In this document: piece by piece, positions 12,215 through 24,151 of the stretch | How the letters are laid out: each line of letters opens with the position of its first letter | Position numbering within the stretch: position 1 is the first letter of the stretch | Source of the DNA: Cephalotrichum gorgonifer | Lineage: Eukaryota > Ascomycota > Sordariomycetes > Microascales > Microascaceae | DNA: 64,000 bases | NCBI GenBank assembly: GCA_900312665.1 | Contig: ONZQ02000003.1 | Coordinates: 1,012,648-1,076,647, forward strand | Direction of reading: 5' to 3' | The notes under the pieces: model-generated | What the model was told of the DNA's origin: nothing | Databases searched by the model: none | Seen by the model: the letters and a program-made list of their open reading frames with translations, nothing else | Made by a program: the position numbers and the translations under genes

Positions 12215-15200
12215 CTATCTCAACTTGATCGCCTCGAAGAGCGTCATGCTCAGACTAGTATCGTTCTCCCCTACATTTGGCGTCGGCTCGTTAAGCACCT
12301 CCCACCGTTTATACCCAAACGGCACTAGTTTCTCCGGGGCTGGCGCCGAGCTACCCAGCATGGCCATCCGGGTCGAGCCTCCAAGCAAGCTGATCATCCT
12401 GTTTCGCGGTGAGAGCATTAGGTTATCAGAAGAGGGCGGCATGTAGCTGAACAAGTACCGCAGTCTCGGGTCGGAACTCGGGTTTGGGGCGTCGGCCGAG
12501 AGGACTAGGCGCGCGCAGTGGGCTCGTGCGTCCTCGGGGAGGTAGTCGACGAGGACCAGCGCGAGGTCGAAGACTTGCTGGGAGAGATCACATCGCTGAG
12601 CGAGCTGCGCGTCGGTCGGATCGAGATCCTCTAGCTCTAGCAAGATGCCCGCGAGTGAGAGTAGGATTTTGGCGCGCAGATCCGTCTGAGCCGTGTTTGG
12701 CGAAGTTCTGGCTGCGGTGCTCGAGTTCGGCGTCGGAGTCGGCGTCGAGACGGGTTCCGGAGAAGAGGTAGTGACCGCATGCATGGCTACAAATCTTAGC
12801 ATCAAGGGGAGCCACGAGGTCAGGACTACGCCACGAAGCCGCTTCCTCTCGTCGTCGCCGCCTGCGAGTATATCCCACATATCAGATAGCTTCTCACCCA
12901 TTGCCGGGAGGAGTTGGACCTTCGGCTCGGCATGCCCTCGCGAGATCGATTCTATCACTGACAGCAGGCTATTGGCTGCTTGCAGGGAGCTCGCCAAGGT
13001 CGGTTCGGCGGCTGGCTGTGTCTTCATTGACGGGAAGAGCTCTATAAACTGCGCCTGGGCTTCATTCTTGAGGTGCTGCGCGATGCCGTCGCCGAGATGA
13101 GGTAGGATGCTTGTCCACATCACATTCCGAGTGTCAATGGCATTCTCCATCGCTTTGGTAAAGAGTGCGAGATGCGATTCAGACTGGTTATCGCCTGGAG
13201 ATCGAGTGTCGTCGGTAAGAGTGAGAGATAGCTTCACCTGGCAGAACGGAAGACTGAGCTCGTTGGCCATCTCTAGTATGCTGTCAAAAGGCACTTGTGA
13301 CTCGGCACCGTCACCAAGACCTAGAGCTTGCGAGGTGAGCCTCTCCACTAGTTCTCGGAAGGCTGGCGATACGTCCTTGGGAGCCAAGGCTTGAGCCAGA
13401 AGCGTTGGGTCGACCAGGACAAGATGGTTGAAGAGATCAAGAACGGCCTGCCAGCATCCCGGCTGGTCTAGGGGTAGGTTTGATACGCCAATCTTTCCCC
13501 CGCAGTCGCAATACTCTCTCAGCGCCATACTGAGTAAACGCCGTAGTCCGCCGGCTTGTTCGCGAGTAAGGGCCTTCTGCTGGATATAAAACCTGCAGCA
13601 CTCTTCGGGGGTGAGTATGGTGGATGGTGGAAGGCGCATCGAAGCGAGTTGAATCATCTCCTGCGAGTACGGCGGAGCATCCGACGGTACCGCGTCCGAT
13701 CGCGACGAAGTCTGAAGGCATGCATTAAGCACGGTTGCCAAGCTCAGGCAGCCGTGTCCGACAAGTAGGGGTAACGTCTCGACAAGAGGCGGGCGAACGG
13801 TTGCGGACTTGACCTGGCCAACCCATTCACCCATCTTAGCATCGAAGTGGTGATAATCGAATGCCCGGAGCCTCGTGAGTAGCGGAAGGCAGGTCCGTTG
13901 TACGTCTGCCGATTTTGACCAGCCGTCCTCTAAACGGCCAGCGATCGTCTTGAACAGCCGACCCATTGTGGGTTGGTCGATCCGATTCCCGCTGGTAAGC
14001 ATCTTCTCAATCTCCTCGTAGATCGTGCCCTCGAAGTCTTGGCGGTGCGAGGTCATGCTGTCAGAGACGGGTGAACATGCATCTATCGCCGAGCTGCGAT
14101 CACACTGCAGGAGTTCACCTCGGAGCTGTTCGCTGCGGCCCTGGAGTCCAGGGACCATGTCCGCAAGATCCGCCAGGGACGCGAGGAGGGCACGCGCCGA
14201 GATGATACCCTGATGCTGGCTGATAGTCTTAAGCGATTCTAGCAGTGCGTCGAAAATATTTCTCATGTCGTCCACAGCCGCAAAAGTGGTGAATTGGAGG
14301 CTGATGGTATCAGCGCAAGAAGCCAAAAGGTCGGGGTTCGAAGATTTGATCATCAGCTTTACGATGGCCAGAAGCATCTCGCAATCGCCTGCGGCCTCCA
14401 ATATAGCCCGGCAAAAGTTGAAGGTTGCGCAGGATATCTCTGGTAGCTCTGCGTTGTAGTCCAGAGCCCCGAAGACTTCGTCCTTGAGGAACGCCCCTAC
14501 GCTGGCCTGCAATGCACGGCTGCTTCGGCTGATAGGTTTAGCGAGCTTTGCCGCAGACATGGGCTTCCTCTGGGAGATCGGATCGTCTAGGGCCAGTGGC
14601 AGACCCAGCCCACGTTTTATGAGCTTTATGGCATTCTCCAAGTCCACCCTCTCAGCCTCGACGTCGAAAGAGGCTCGGCGGAGGAGATTCGCCCTCATGC
14701 ACCTGAGAGATGGGTTCATCGTGTGTGTGGGCAGCTCGACAAGGAGACGGCTGGCACAAGGTCCTCTAGGGTCGACTTCTGCCGCATCCGATAGACCGCC
14801 ACGGGATATGACCCACTGAAGATACCGCGCCGTGGAGAAGTCGCCGGAGCGGGCTAGTTCGGAGATGAGATGGTAGAGGAGGTGTTTTCGTTGGTCGTCG
14901 TCTAGGGGTACTAGATCGAGATAATCGAGGAGTGAGGCTGTCACATCTAGTCCCGATCTGCCCCACGATCGAAGTAGTCGAACGGCAACATAGACTTTGG
15001 CCAGGCCAGGTCGAAGTGGCGATGTGCTCCAATCTAGTAATACCTGCACAATCGCACTCTTATCAGAGCCGAGAGCCCAGCATTGCGAGATTAGGGCCTC
15101 ATTGAAGGGCTGGCAAATCGTAGAATCCAACAGCTTGACCAGCCGCTGATGCATGCTTTCGGTCGAGGAGACATCATTGCCGGCCACGAGCCGGCTGTTT

Positions 15201-16864
15201 CGGCGGTCGATATGACTGCACGCAGCCTGGATAGATAGATCGGCGCTCGTGACTCCGTCCACTAATGCCTCACGACACCTCCACCATGTCGTAGGCGAAA
15301 TGAAGCTCTCGGGATTAGTAGTCAAGAGGGACGTAAGTAGAGATTTTAGTCGTGAGGAGAGCTGCAAGAGAAGGTCACGGTCAGGATCAGCTTGGATCGC
15401 CGAGAGGTGGTTGAGAAGTGAGGTCACCAGGCGGCGTCCAGTTTTCCTCAGCCGCAACAGGTCTTTCCAGTATAGTTGTAAAACGAGAATCCACATGGGC
15501 AGCTTGTCTTGGGTGCTATTCTCCACCCCGGACAGCAGCCATTCCATGTAGTGGTCGCGGTCGAGAAGCTGCTCCGTATAGAGGTTTGTCGCCAGACGGA
15601 TCCTTTGAAGGGTTAGCATAAAGGGGCACCAGATTAAGGGAATGTACAGGAGAGCTTACGCGTATGTCACCTTGGACTTCCAGTCTGGCATATCAAAGGC
15701 CGAGAATACGGATTCGACAAACTGCTCGACGAAGAGTGTCCAGTCCCTGATCCACTTTGTCTCCCCGCCCATAAACGTCTGGCTGACGCCCTTCCTCCTG
15801 AAGGCTCGTAGGTCGTTGGCTCCGACACACTTGGCCAGCCATACAGCACGTTCGGTGGGGACGTTCTTGTTTAAGCAATGGTCGAGCAGCACTTTCCCTC
15901 GAATGCCGTGGGGTATCGTCCGACTCAGCCTTCTCAAGGAGGTGGCAGGGTTCGCCAGGTCCTTGAGCCACATCTCCCTCTTCGTATCGGTGAGGGTCAC
16001 CCTAGGCGGAGGCTTGAAGGTAGATGGTGAAGATATTTGGCCGCCATGGCGTCTCTGGGCAAGGACGCCCAGAAAGACGCTAGATAGTGCGTTCAAGCAG
16101 CTCTTTTGCTTAGCCAGCGTGGGCATCGAAGGCTTCGCCGTCGCCGCCTCGGCCTGGTTCGGTGGGGCCTTATGAAAGTAGCCATTCCGGATGACCGTCT
16201 CGGAGAACTGATCTTCGGGATGCGTACCACTCCACGGGAAGAAATCGGCGTAGCCAGAATGTGACGCGCGGGAAAGGTCTGTCGAGGATCGGCTGGCATC
16301 AGGCTTCGATGGGTGGTAGCGAGGTGCCGCCTGAGGATACTCGACGGTATATGGCTTGGGTCGGTTATCTCTAGCCTTCGCTGGGACGGCGGAAGGGGGG
16401 GCTGATTTCGGGTTGGGGCGAGGCCTGGACGGTGCACGCGAGAATCTCGCCCGCCGTTTTGGCATCGGAAGAGGAATGTTATCTTGCTCGGGTTGAAGCT
16501 GGCGTATGGAGCTGCTCGGGCTTGGCTGGACGGTATCGACCGAGTCATTCAGCGGCGTGATTCGGGGCTGGCTTAGCGGTTGCGGGGACTCGCAAGGGGT
16601 TGAGTCTGCCATGGAGTCGGTCGACAACTCCAGCTTGAGGCGCGACCCCCCTCTCCGGGGGGCCGTGTGATAGCGAGGCTGCGCGGCATCGGATAGGTCG
16701 TATGATGGGTCTGTGGAGGATTCTTTTCGTATAGGCGATTGTGGTAGGTACTGTTGAGATAGTGTGCGCTGATGAGATGGCCGCTGGCCAGGAAGGCTCG
16801 GGCTGCCCAGCGTGCGCTGCGGAGGCCGCGGCGGCTGGACGCCGATAGGGGTGCGCGATGTCAT
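12215..16864 (-). CDS. SRB8: Mediator subunit Med12 (Srb8)
   Basis: Two exons, 16864-15660 and 15602-12215 (57-nt intron), give 1530 residues. The start MTSRTPIGVQPPRPPQRTL fits fungal Srb8 N-termini. A disordered Pro/Ser-rich region of about 280 residues precedes the Med12 domain; the hallmark segment AIRLATNLYTEQLLDRDHY spans the intron at about residues 402-420 and continues into ENSTQDKLPMWILVLQLYWK. The remainder is a long helical repeat-like region with no other named domain. Med12 is part of the Cdk8 kinase module of Mediator (with Med13, Cdk8 and cyclin C), which represses or tunes RNA polymerase II transcription in the nucleus. Length agrees with the family. Neighbours are unrelated. 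There are no signs of frameshift. Confidence 0.95.
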
Positions 16865-19771
16865 GGCCCGGTGCGTATTAAGGGCGCCATCCCGTGGAGC
16901 TCGAGGTATGTCAGGTTAGTTGATGGCAGGGCAGGTCCGACGCCCGTGGGTCGAAGAAGGAAGACACGTTCGTATATCCCGCGGGTTCGGCCGTGATGTT
17001 TATCGGAATCTCGAGGCGCCGGAGGGAGCGGAGCTGGTACACTGCTGTAGCTTCCTACAGGCGCATAGGGGGGTGGAGTTGAGGTAAATAAGAGTCGAGA
17101 TATTCCAAGTAGATGTTTGTCGTCGGAGCTGGATGTTTCGTCGTTTTCGGGCGCATTCGGCAGTGGAGGTGGGTTCTCTTGAACAGCCGGGTCGATAGTA
17201 AACGGGGATCTCGTAGAGGACGACCGATAGGAAATGAGAGTAACGTTGTGGCGCCGGAAGGGGGGATGTCTGTTCGGGGGGGAAAACAGCGACCAGATAG
17301 CGATTGATGATTTGGTGTAGATGTCGATGATGTTGCACAAGGTGGTCCTGGCTCGCTCAGTGGAGTCGTGACCACGAGTACTTGGAGGACGAGCACGAGA
17401 AAGATATGCCGAGAAACGGTGGATAGTTAACCACTTGTCTTGGCACGAGCGATGCTGGGCTTAGGCGGTAGTTTGGGTACCAGCAGTAAATAGTCCCGAC
17501 TCCTGACTCCCAACTCGGTGCATCGGTTGCCTTATTGAAAAGGGGAGGGGAAAAAAGGCGAGAATGTACTCGTGCTGGGTAAGGTGGTAGAAAGATGCAG
17601 CGTCACGATGGTGCTGGTGCTTGTATGTCTTGGTTTAACAGGGGTCGGTATTACGGCGGATGGAAGCCGCCGAGAACAGCGGGTTGGGTTTCGCTGTGCT
17701 GCTGTAGGGGTAGGAACAGGGCGGTCCTTCCGACGGGCTGCAAGTCCGTTGCAACTTCCGTAGAGGGGGGGGCAAATTGCTCCACTAATACCTGCGCTAA
17801 ATTAGGAAGAGGGGTGCAATCATTAATCCATTGACTTGTACCATGCCCCGTGCACCTGCGAGTATTTGTATATCCAAGTATGGAAGGAAACTACGGGAGA
17901 CTGCCACCGCCACCACCGACCCAACATGGCGCTGGATTAATATACTTGAAGACAAAGAAAGACCAAGCCGAACCGGAAAAAAAAAGAGGAAGGAGGAAAG
18001 AAACAGACGGCCTCTTTTCTCTTATAAACCCCAGAGCATGCATGTATAAATAACTACGTATTCTCGGTCTGTCATTAGCACCTCTTACAAGTACTCACCA
18101 TTTGGAAGATGCTTCCACAACGGGAGGAGAAAACGATAATGCCAATATGTCCCAAGCCACCCGACCCACCCCCAGACCCTACGAGTACAAGTATCTAGGC
18201 CGTCTGTTTTCCCCGTTGCCCCACCCTCCGGATCGATCCTGAATGCGGGCTGAGCAGCGGTTGAGCGGAGCACGAGGTGGGTGGGTTCGTCGTCAGCCGA
18301 TGTGTGTTCGTACGAGTACAAGTACATAGCAAGTGCTCCTTGGATCTCTCTCGTCCCGAACAGCCGCTGCGAGCGCGCACAATCGGGGGTACTTCTCGCA
18401 GCCCTTGCCTGCAGGAGAATTTCTGCCAACAATAGTACTATGGACGATCCTGCAGCCGGTCACTGGGTGTTAGTGTTCCACGGTGCTCTGCCTATAAGCT
18501 GTAATAACCGCGTTTCTGTTTGAGACCTGCTGAGCGCTGTGCGACAACGTACTCTCCTTATCGAGACATTGCGGTATTTCAAGATTTTTGACTGGCATGA
18601 GCGGCGACCCTTTTTTTACCTTGTCTCTACCCACCCTTCCCCACCCCTTGGTGGCCCAGCCACCGGTTAGTTCGCTTCGGCTGGTTGAGCACCCAGCCAG
18701 TACCCGTAGACGTGGCGGTGACGACCCAGGTGGTGAGAGATGCTTGGGAGACCCAGTCGGGAGTGGTCCCAGCGTTCCGGTCGCTTGATAATACTTGTAT
18801 TACTAAGTGGAACTGACTTCGCCGACTGTCTCCCGAAGTGGTCTCGCGTTGGCTTGGACCGTCCTATCACGCCCAGACATACTCCGTCCGTCGTATGCAA
18901 TCATGCAGCACATGGCCGCATGCGACGCAGCAAACCCGGCCGTAAAAGTGACATGTCTTGCCTCGGAAAGTATTTGGGCATGACCACTCACTCGTATGTC
19001 CGTCGGCCGGAGCAACCTACTCGTAGCTGTGCTAGGTGTTGCGATTCCCTTTTTGACCACATAACCTTGGATAAATCGGGCCCGTCCATAGGTAAACCCC
19101 GGCTCCATTATTACTCAAAATGAGGCTAGCTACTACCCTCACCACCTTCGCCGACGATCCACCTGCTATCATACTCGCCATGATACGCTTCCAATTGTGA
19201 TAACCCTCCATGATAATAGATGATGTACTCGGGTACACCGCCCGTTGGACTGCCGCGTACATCTCGATTTACTGGGAACAACGGCGGTCTGATCTTCGTT
19301 GACAGGCCAAGGCACCACGCATCGGTATTTGGAATCACATGTGTCCATACCAGAATATCGCTCATACCCGATAGAATGATAGGTCGGGTCAAGCAATAAA
19401 GCAATCTCGCATCGGAATATTCAAAGACGGAATACCAGACAGGCAAAAGACCAGTCGAGCCCCAAAATGGAAATGGAAGAGATACTGTTACAAGTCGTAC
19501 TAAAGTACAACTCCACTGGACCGTAGATCACTGGGGGTGAGGCTCGGGCAGATTAGGTTGCACATCCTTGAGAAGTGTATACTACTTGTATACGCCAACT
19601 GGGAGCAGGGGCCAATGTCGTGTGCCATATACAGGTACCCCAACATGGCCATGCCTTACCTAAGCAGATCCTGAGAGCTTCACCAACAGGGTATCATCGT
19701 GACTTTGACAACGGATCCGACAAGAGGTGTCCTTCATCCCATCGCCATCTCCCCACGACCATCAATTCAAA
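16865..19771. other. Divergent intergenic region, 2.9 kb
   Basis: Lies between the divergent Med12 (-) and Asterix (+) genes. It contains two copies of a 14-mer, TACGAGTACAAGTA, at 18180-18193 and 18311-18324, and TACTTGTA at 18792-18799 and 19583-19590. Reading frames of up to about 160 codons occur close to the Med12 start on the minus strand but have no domain or signal and look like leader sequence. Confidence 0.5.
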
Positions 19772-20324
19772 ATGGCAACCCAGAAAGACATGAGGCGCCC
19801 GGACCTGAGTAAGTGCCGGCCCTACACCCCATCCACAATCTCCAACCCGACCCCGCCTCCAACCAAATAGGACAGATTGCTGACATCTGGCGCGGCACCC
19901 GCGCGCGACTACAGTTGTCCCCTATCAGGCCCCGGCCACGAAGGAGGACACCGCGGACTTCTCCTCCAGCATCGCCTCCACGCTCCCCATGGCCGCCATG
20001 CTGACGCGGAACAAGTTTGTCGGGTGGGCCTCCTTCATCTTCAGTCTCCAGACGTGGCTAGGGGAGAGCGCCGAGGCGAAGGTGAACTCCGGCACGCCCA
20101 GTCTCTTCTCCGTCGGCATGGCCTGTAAGTTGCGCCTTTGTGTTTCTTCCCGACACCGTCAACACCGACGGAAGAAGGATGGTAGTTTTGTTTGCAGGAG
20201 ACGTTGCAATCGCAAGCAGTGGCTAATACTTCAGGTGCCTCCAGTCATGGCTCTCGCCGTTACGTACCTCCCGATGTTCCTGCCACCCACGGGCAAGGCT
20301 GCCTCTCCTGCCCAGGCCGCATAA
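19772..20324 (+). CDS. Asterix / WDR83OS-family ER membrane protein
   Basis: Three exons (19772-19808, 19915-20124, 20245-20324) give 108 residues. The sequence opens MATQKDMRRPDLIVPYQAP, matching the DxRRPxxxxxYxxP start of the UPF0139/Asterix family, and has hydrophobic stretches at about 40-60 (MLTRNKFVGWASFIFSLQTW) and 80-100 (SVGMAFMALAVTYLPMFLP). In animals Asterix pairs with CCDC47 in the PAT complex, an intramembrane chaperone that works with the Sec61 translocon on multi-pass proteins; fungal members are presumed ER proteins of related function. The first exon has only 12 codons plus one base and the last intron must end at CCAG (20241-20244) to give FMALAV. Family assignment is good, function in fungi inferred. 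Confidence 0.85.
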
Positions 20325-22839
20325 ATATCATCGACAAATATGTTACGATCCTCGACGATGGAGTGACCGTTCCTGCTCTGCCCAATACCCGATACTGAGA
20401 ATTGGGCAACGCGGGGCGGGGGAGGGGAAAGGGGGGGAGATGATACCTATATATATAATAACTCGATGTCGCCTTTGTACGTGGACCTAAGCCGTCGATT
20501 GGGAAAGCTGCCTGCGTTGGCCGGCAGAACGCGCCAGCAATGGATGGATATATGTATTACTGGGGATACCAGGTTGTTAGATGGGTATGGGTAGTGATTC
20601 ATGATTAACAAGCCTCGGTCGACCTACGTTATCTACTTGCGACCGGTTCTTGTTCCCATGAATCCAAGTGCGACCCATGGGATGTAGCAGATCTTTCCAT
20701 GAGATTACGACCATGAGTGCGTTGCAGACAGGAGCACCGTCTGGTGCCCGTCGAGACTCTGCCAACAAGAAACCCTTTTGAGAACACTTCATCAATGCTA
20801 CGAAGGTGGAAGGACTGATGCGAAGCGCATCTATGGAAGCCGGCTCTATATTCGATCGGCATAATAAGCCCAAGACAACCTACTTGTAAGCTTGAGGCTT
20901 AGCGAAGCTACTACCAAGATCGGGGGATATGCGGTGGTTTGCTTACACTCTAAATGGTTGGAATGCTATTTTATCACATCCATTCCGGGGTAAGGTTTAT
21001 CACTACACCTATAGCTATATATATTTAAACTCCTCCGCGAACGGCATAAGAGGTTAATAGCGTAGCCTTGCACATAACCCTACAGTGACAGCTAAGGCAC
21101 TATCTCCATTAACAAGGAACGGAAGACTTGGAACTCTTGCGCTCTCTTTTCCCTCTTAATCCCCATCACCATTATCGTGTCCTATGAGCGTCGGCCCAGA
21201 TCCCCCATCGAGATCAACACCCAAGACGCTTTGATTCGATCGACATTCAAGCCGCTAATATGCCAGGAGACGCTTGCGCCGAGCGCGTAGGCCAGGTCAT
21301 CATCCGGTTTTGCCTCACGGGCGCCGCCATCTTCATCGAAAGCCAGGTCATCCCAAGACGAGCGGCGATTATCCGACAAGGTCGCCGCCTACAAAACTGG
21401 CTCCGCCTACCCGAGCCCCTTCACATCTTTTCCAAGACGAACCCAGGCATGACGGACCGGGACATCCGACTCGGCGCCGCTGTCGTCGGTATATCCACAC
21501 TTCTAAACATTATAGGGCTGGTGATCATCGTCGACAGTGGCCATTATGGGCTCCGGCCTTCTTCTGGATAGAGAGCGTCAGCTTCTGTATTGTCGGGCTG
21601 GCCTGGCTGAAGTTTGCGCTGGCAAGGCGGCGGCGTCAAGCGTCCCGAACAGCGACAGGATATGACCCAACGGCGGGGGATGAGAAGTATTTGGAGGAGG
21701 CTGAAGCACCTGTTTCTGACTTGAATGATCCTGAGCTAAGGCAAACGATCACCTGGCTTTGGGCAGACATATGGATGTATGGATGAAGGGGTAGGGGCGT
21801 GGGATGTCTCAGTGACGGCGAAGTATTTACTCCCTTGACGTGATGTACACTCAAGGGTCACCAAGGTATTCCCGATGCTGTACGAATATTCATCTTTATT
21901 CTTCACTAACAACAATTATTTTTCGCGACTCACGGCGGAACTTCGTGGATTGGATGTGAAGGAAGTGTTGGTTGAGATTCAAGAATGTGTACGGAGTTCA
22001 GAGTACACTGGGACTGGACACCACCGGGGTCGATGATTGGATGGCTATGTCAGCTACACCCAAGCGCTTGAATTGTGGTCCTCCGAATCTTAGCTGGTAC
22101 ACCTGGTCCATTCCTCAGCGACACACAGGCGCCACGACCCACCTCTCCGACCCTCGAAACACTCTCAGACAAAACCCCCATTTCGATGCTCTCTTGAGGA
22201 TTCAAGTTTGCGTCCCCTCGAGAGCCGTTTTGTTCGGATTTCAAAATATTCCCATCATCCAGAAACTACATAGTCACCCACTTCAATACCCGATTTTGTC
22301 TATTTTCCAGGGCTAGACCGCCGCCGAGGGCGATTAGCTGATACCAGTATTACTCAGTGCTCCGTAATAATCCTAGGGCCATGTCCGCGCCCACTTACAT
22401 CGATGTTTCGTTTCGCCCCTGAAACCGCCCCAGCGCTGTGACAGCATTCGTAACAGACGACCACCCTACCTCCTCTCCGCCTTCCCCCGTTCCCTTCATA
22501 GACCGACCACGTTCCCTTTCTTTTCCCCTTCTTTGTTCTCCATGTTGAAGATCACGACCTAGAAAGGATCGCCTCCAACCCCCTTCTCTTCTTCTTTCTT
22601 TTCTTTTGCGTTCGTGATACCCTCTCTCTTTCAATTCGACAGCTGGTCTGGATAATACATTCGCTTTCACCTCACACACTCCACCGTTTGCCGACCTTAC
22701 GTTTTTCCTATCGGAAGTTGCTCTACGATCGGACCATTCTGAGACCTAAATCAACGCCGCGACTTCGTCCGTCCAAATAATCAATTTCAAGGAGGATATA
22801 CTATACGCTTTGGAGGCGGAGGAAAGAAAACATCTGAAG
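20325..22839. other. Intergenic region with decayed coding-like stretch
   Basis: Between Asterix and the small secreted-peptide gene. It includes a TA-rich run near 20447-20460, a coding-like but frame-broken stretch at about 21090-21790 (listed separately), and a strongly pyrimidine-rich tract at about 22430-22680 that looks like the promoter or leader of the downstream secreted-peptide gene. Confidence 0.5.
21093..21786 (+). pseudogene. Possible decayed membrane-protein gene
   Basis: Three hydrophobic, protein-like stretches follow one another on the plus strand but in three different frames: LFSLLIPITIIVSYERRP (about 21142-21195), LGAAVVGISTLLNIIGLVII (about 21470-21530), and FFWIESVSFCIVGLAWLKFA (about 21560-21620), the last continuing into a charged cytosolic-like tail ending at 21786. 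The first frame meets TAG at 21288-21290. I could not join them with plausible introns. This could be a pseudogene of a multi-span membrane protein, a gene with missed introns, or chance. I recognise no family. Confidence 0.25.
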
Positions 22840-23145
22840 ATGAGGATCTCGACATTTGCCACCCTAGCGGTAACGCTCTACGCCTCGCTCGCCGCAGCGG
22901 GGATGGTTCTCACCCCCGTGTTCGAGGACCAAGCCGTTGAGAAGCTTGCTGGTGACTGTCCGTACGGCGTCGTGACGCCCATGGGCTGCGGGTAAGTTCT
23001 ATAGCTGTGGGGTCTTCTTCGCCTTACGCACTCTGCGGGGAGTGGACGGGCTCGAGGGATAGTGTTCGTCGTGGAGATGTTTTGGGCTAACTTTTGATAT
23101 AGGCCTGGTAGGAAGAATCCTACAGTGAATGGGGCGCGGGCCTAG
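22840..23145 (+). CDS. Small secreted peptide (64 aa)
   Basis: Two exons, 22840-22991 and 23103-23145, with a GT-AG intron of 111 nt. The product starts with a clear signal peptide (MRISTFATLAVTLYASLAAA), leaving a mature chain of about 44 residues with two cysteines (DCPYGVVTPMGC) and a basic, Gly-rich tail (GPGRKNPTVNGARA). The start is the ATG directly before the signal peptide; a long pyrimidine-rich leader precedes it. The mature part has no domain I know. Two cysteines ten residues apart could form one disulfide. Size and export signal fit small secreted proteins of fungi, which include candidate effectors and signalling peptides, but no function can be assigned from sequence. The exon join in frame and the signal peptide make a real gene likely. 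Confidence 0.6.
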
Positions 23146-24151
23146 CTTTGTAGGTTCGGAGGATGGCAGCGTCGTCGGGCTGTATTATGGTGGTTAGGCG
23201 GAGGGAGGGACCGCGAGGACCGCGAGGAGAGAGGGCTGCGCGCTTGTCTAGTTCATCTACGTTACCGTCTACATCGGGAGAGGAGCCGGCCTTTCGCCCG
23301 TCGGCCTAGCTGCTGTGTAGGACACATGGGGTTGGGATTCTCCGTCGTTCCGCCCGGATGAACTTCGTTCTTACTCACACGTTGACATTTCGAGCGTTGT
23401 CCGTGTTCGGTCATTTTGATACCTACATTATATCTATATTTATACATATACAAATTACATTCTCAACTACGCTCGTCGAAGGATGATCCACGTGGATAGT
23501 TGTCGTTGTCTAAGATGCAGACCCAGTTTGGGAGGTTTACAGCTCAGTGTGGGTACGAATACTGAATGGAGTGGGGAGCATAAGGCACGACAAAATAAGG
23601 TGGTTACATATCTAGTATCGGATTCTTGCGGGGCTCGATGCCAGACAAGACGTATCGACACAGCCCCTCTCACGGGAAGGGGAGCTTAATCTCGGTCGCC
23701 AAGGCGGTATGTTATCACGACAACGGACCGATCTCTACCCCGCAAGGTCCCATCAACGACGGAGGAATATACGAGTTCTTATGCACATGCGAGGTAAGTA
23801 GTATGTATTTCGGCCCCGAGTATTCGGGCCGAGCCTGTATGCCAACAGAGCAAACTGTCCCCGTATATACCAAGCGGACAATGGCCATTCCTCCGCTTCC
23901 ACACGTACTATACGTCTAGTAATAGTAAAAAATCTATGGAGTATGCAAACGATAAATCTCAGAAAAAAAAGAACGCCCGGGGAGCCTTGCTGCCAGCCAA
24001 TCTTGGAAAAACCAGAGAGGAAGAATTATACCGAGTATATTTTCCAAGTCCTGGCAGGCCCACTCATGCAGATTTCTCTCCCGCCCGCAACCGGCGACTT
24101 CAATCTTTACTGGCCGGCGGTGTGAGCGGGACGGATGGTGTGAAGAGCGCA
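23146..24151. other. Convergent intergenic region
   Basis: Between the small secreted-peptide gene (+) and the aspartyl protease gene (-). It contains a tandem GACCGCGAG pair near 23210-23228 and a perfect 12-base palindrome ATCCACGTGGAT at 23486-23497. A 97-codon frame at 23626-23919 lacks any supporting feature. Confidence 0.5.

Noticed and set aside
17055..17396. A 113-codon and overlapping 159-codon minus-strand frames upstream of Med12.
   Set aside because: Most likely promoter or leader sequence; the Med12 start at 16864 agrees with the family and the frames have no domain.
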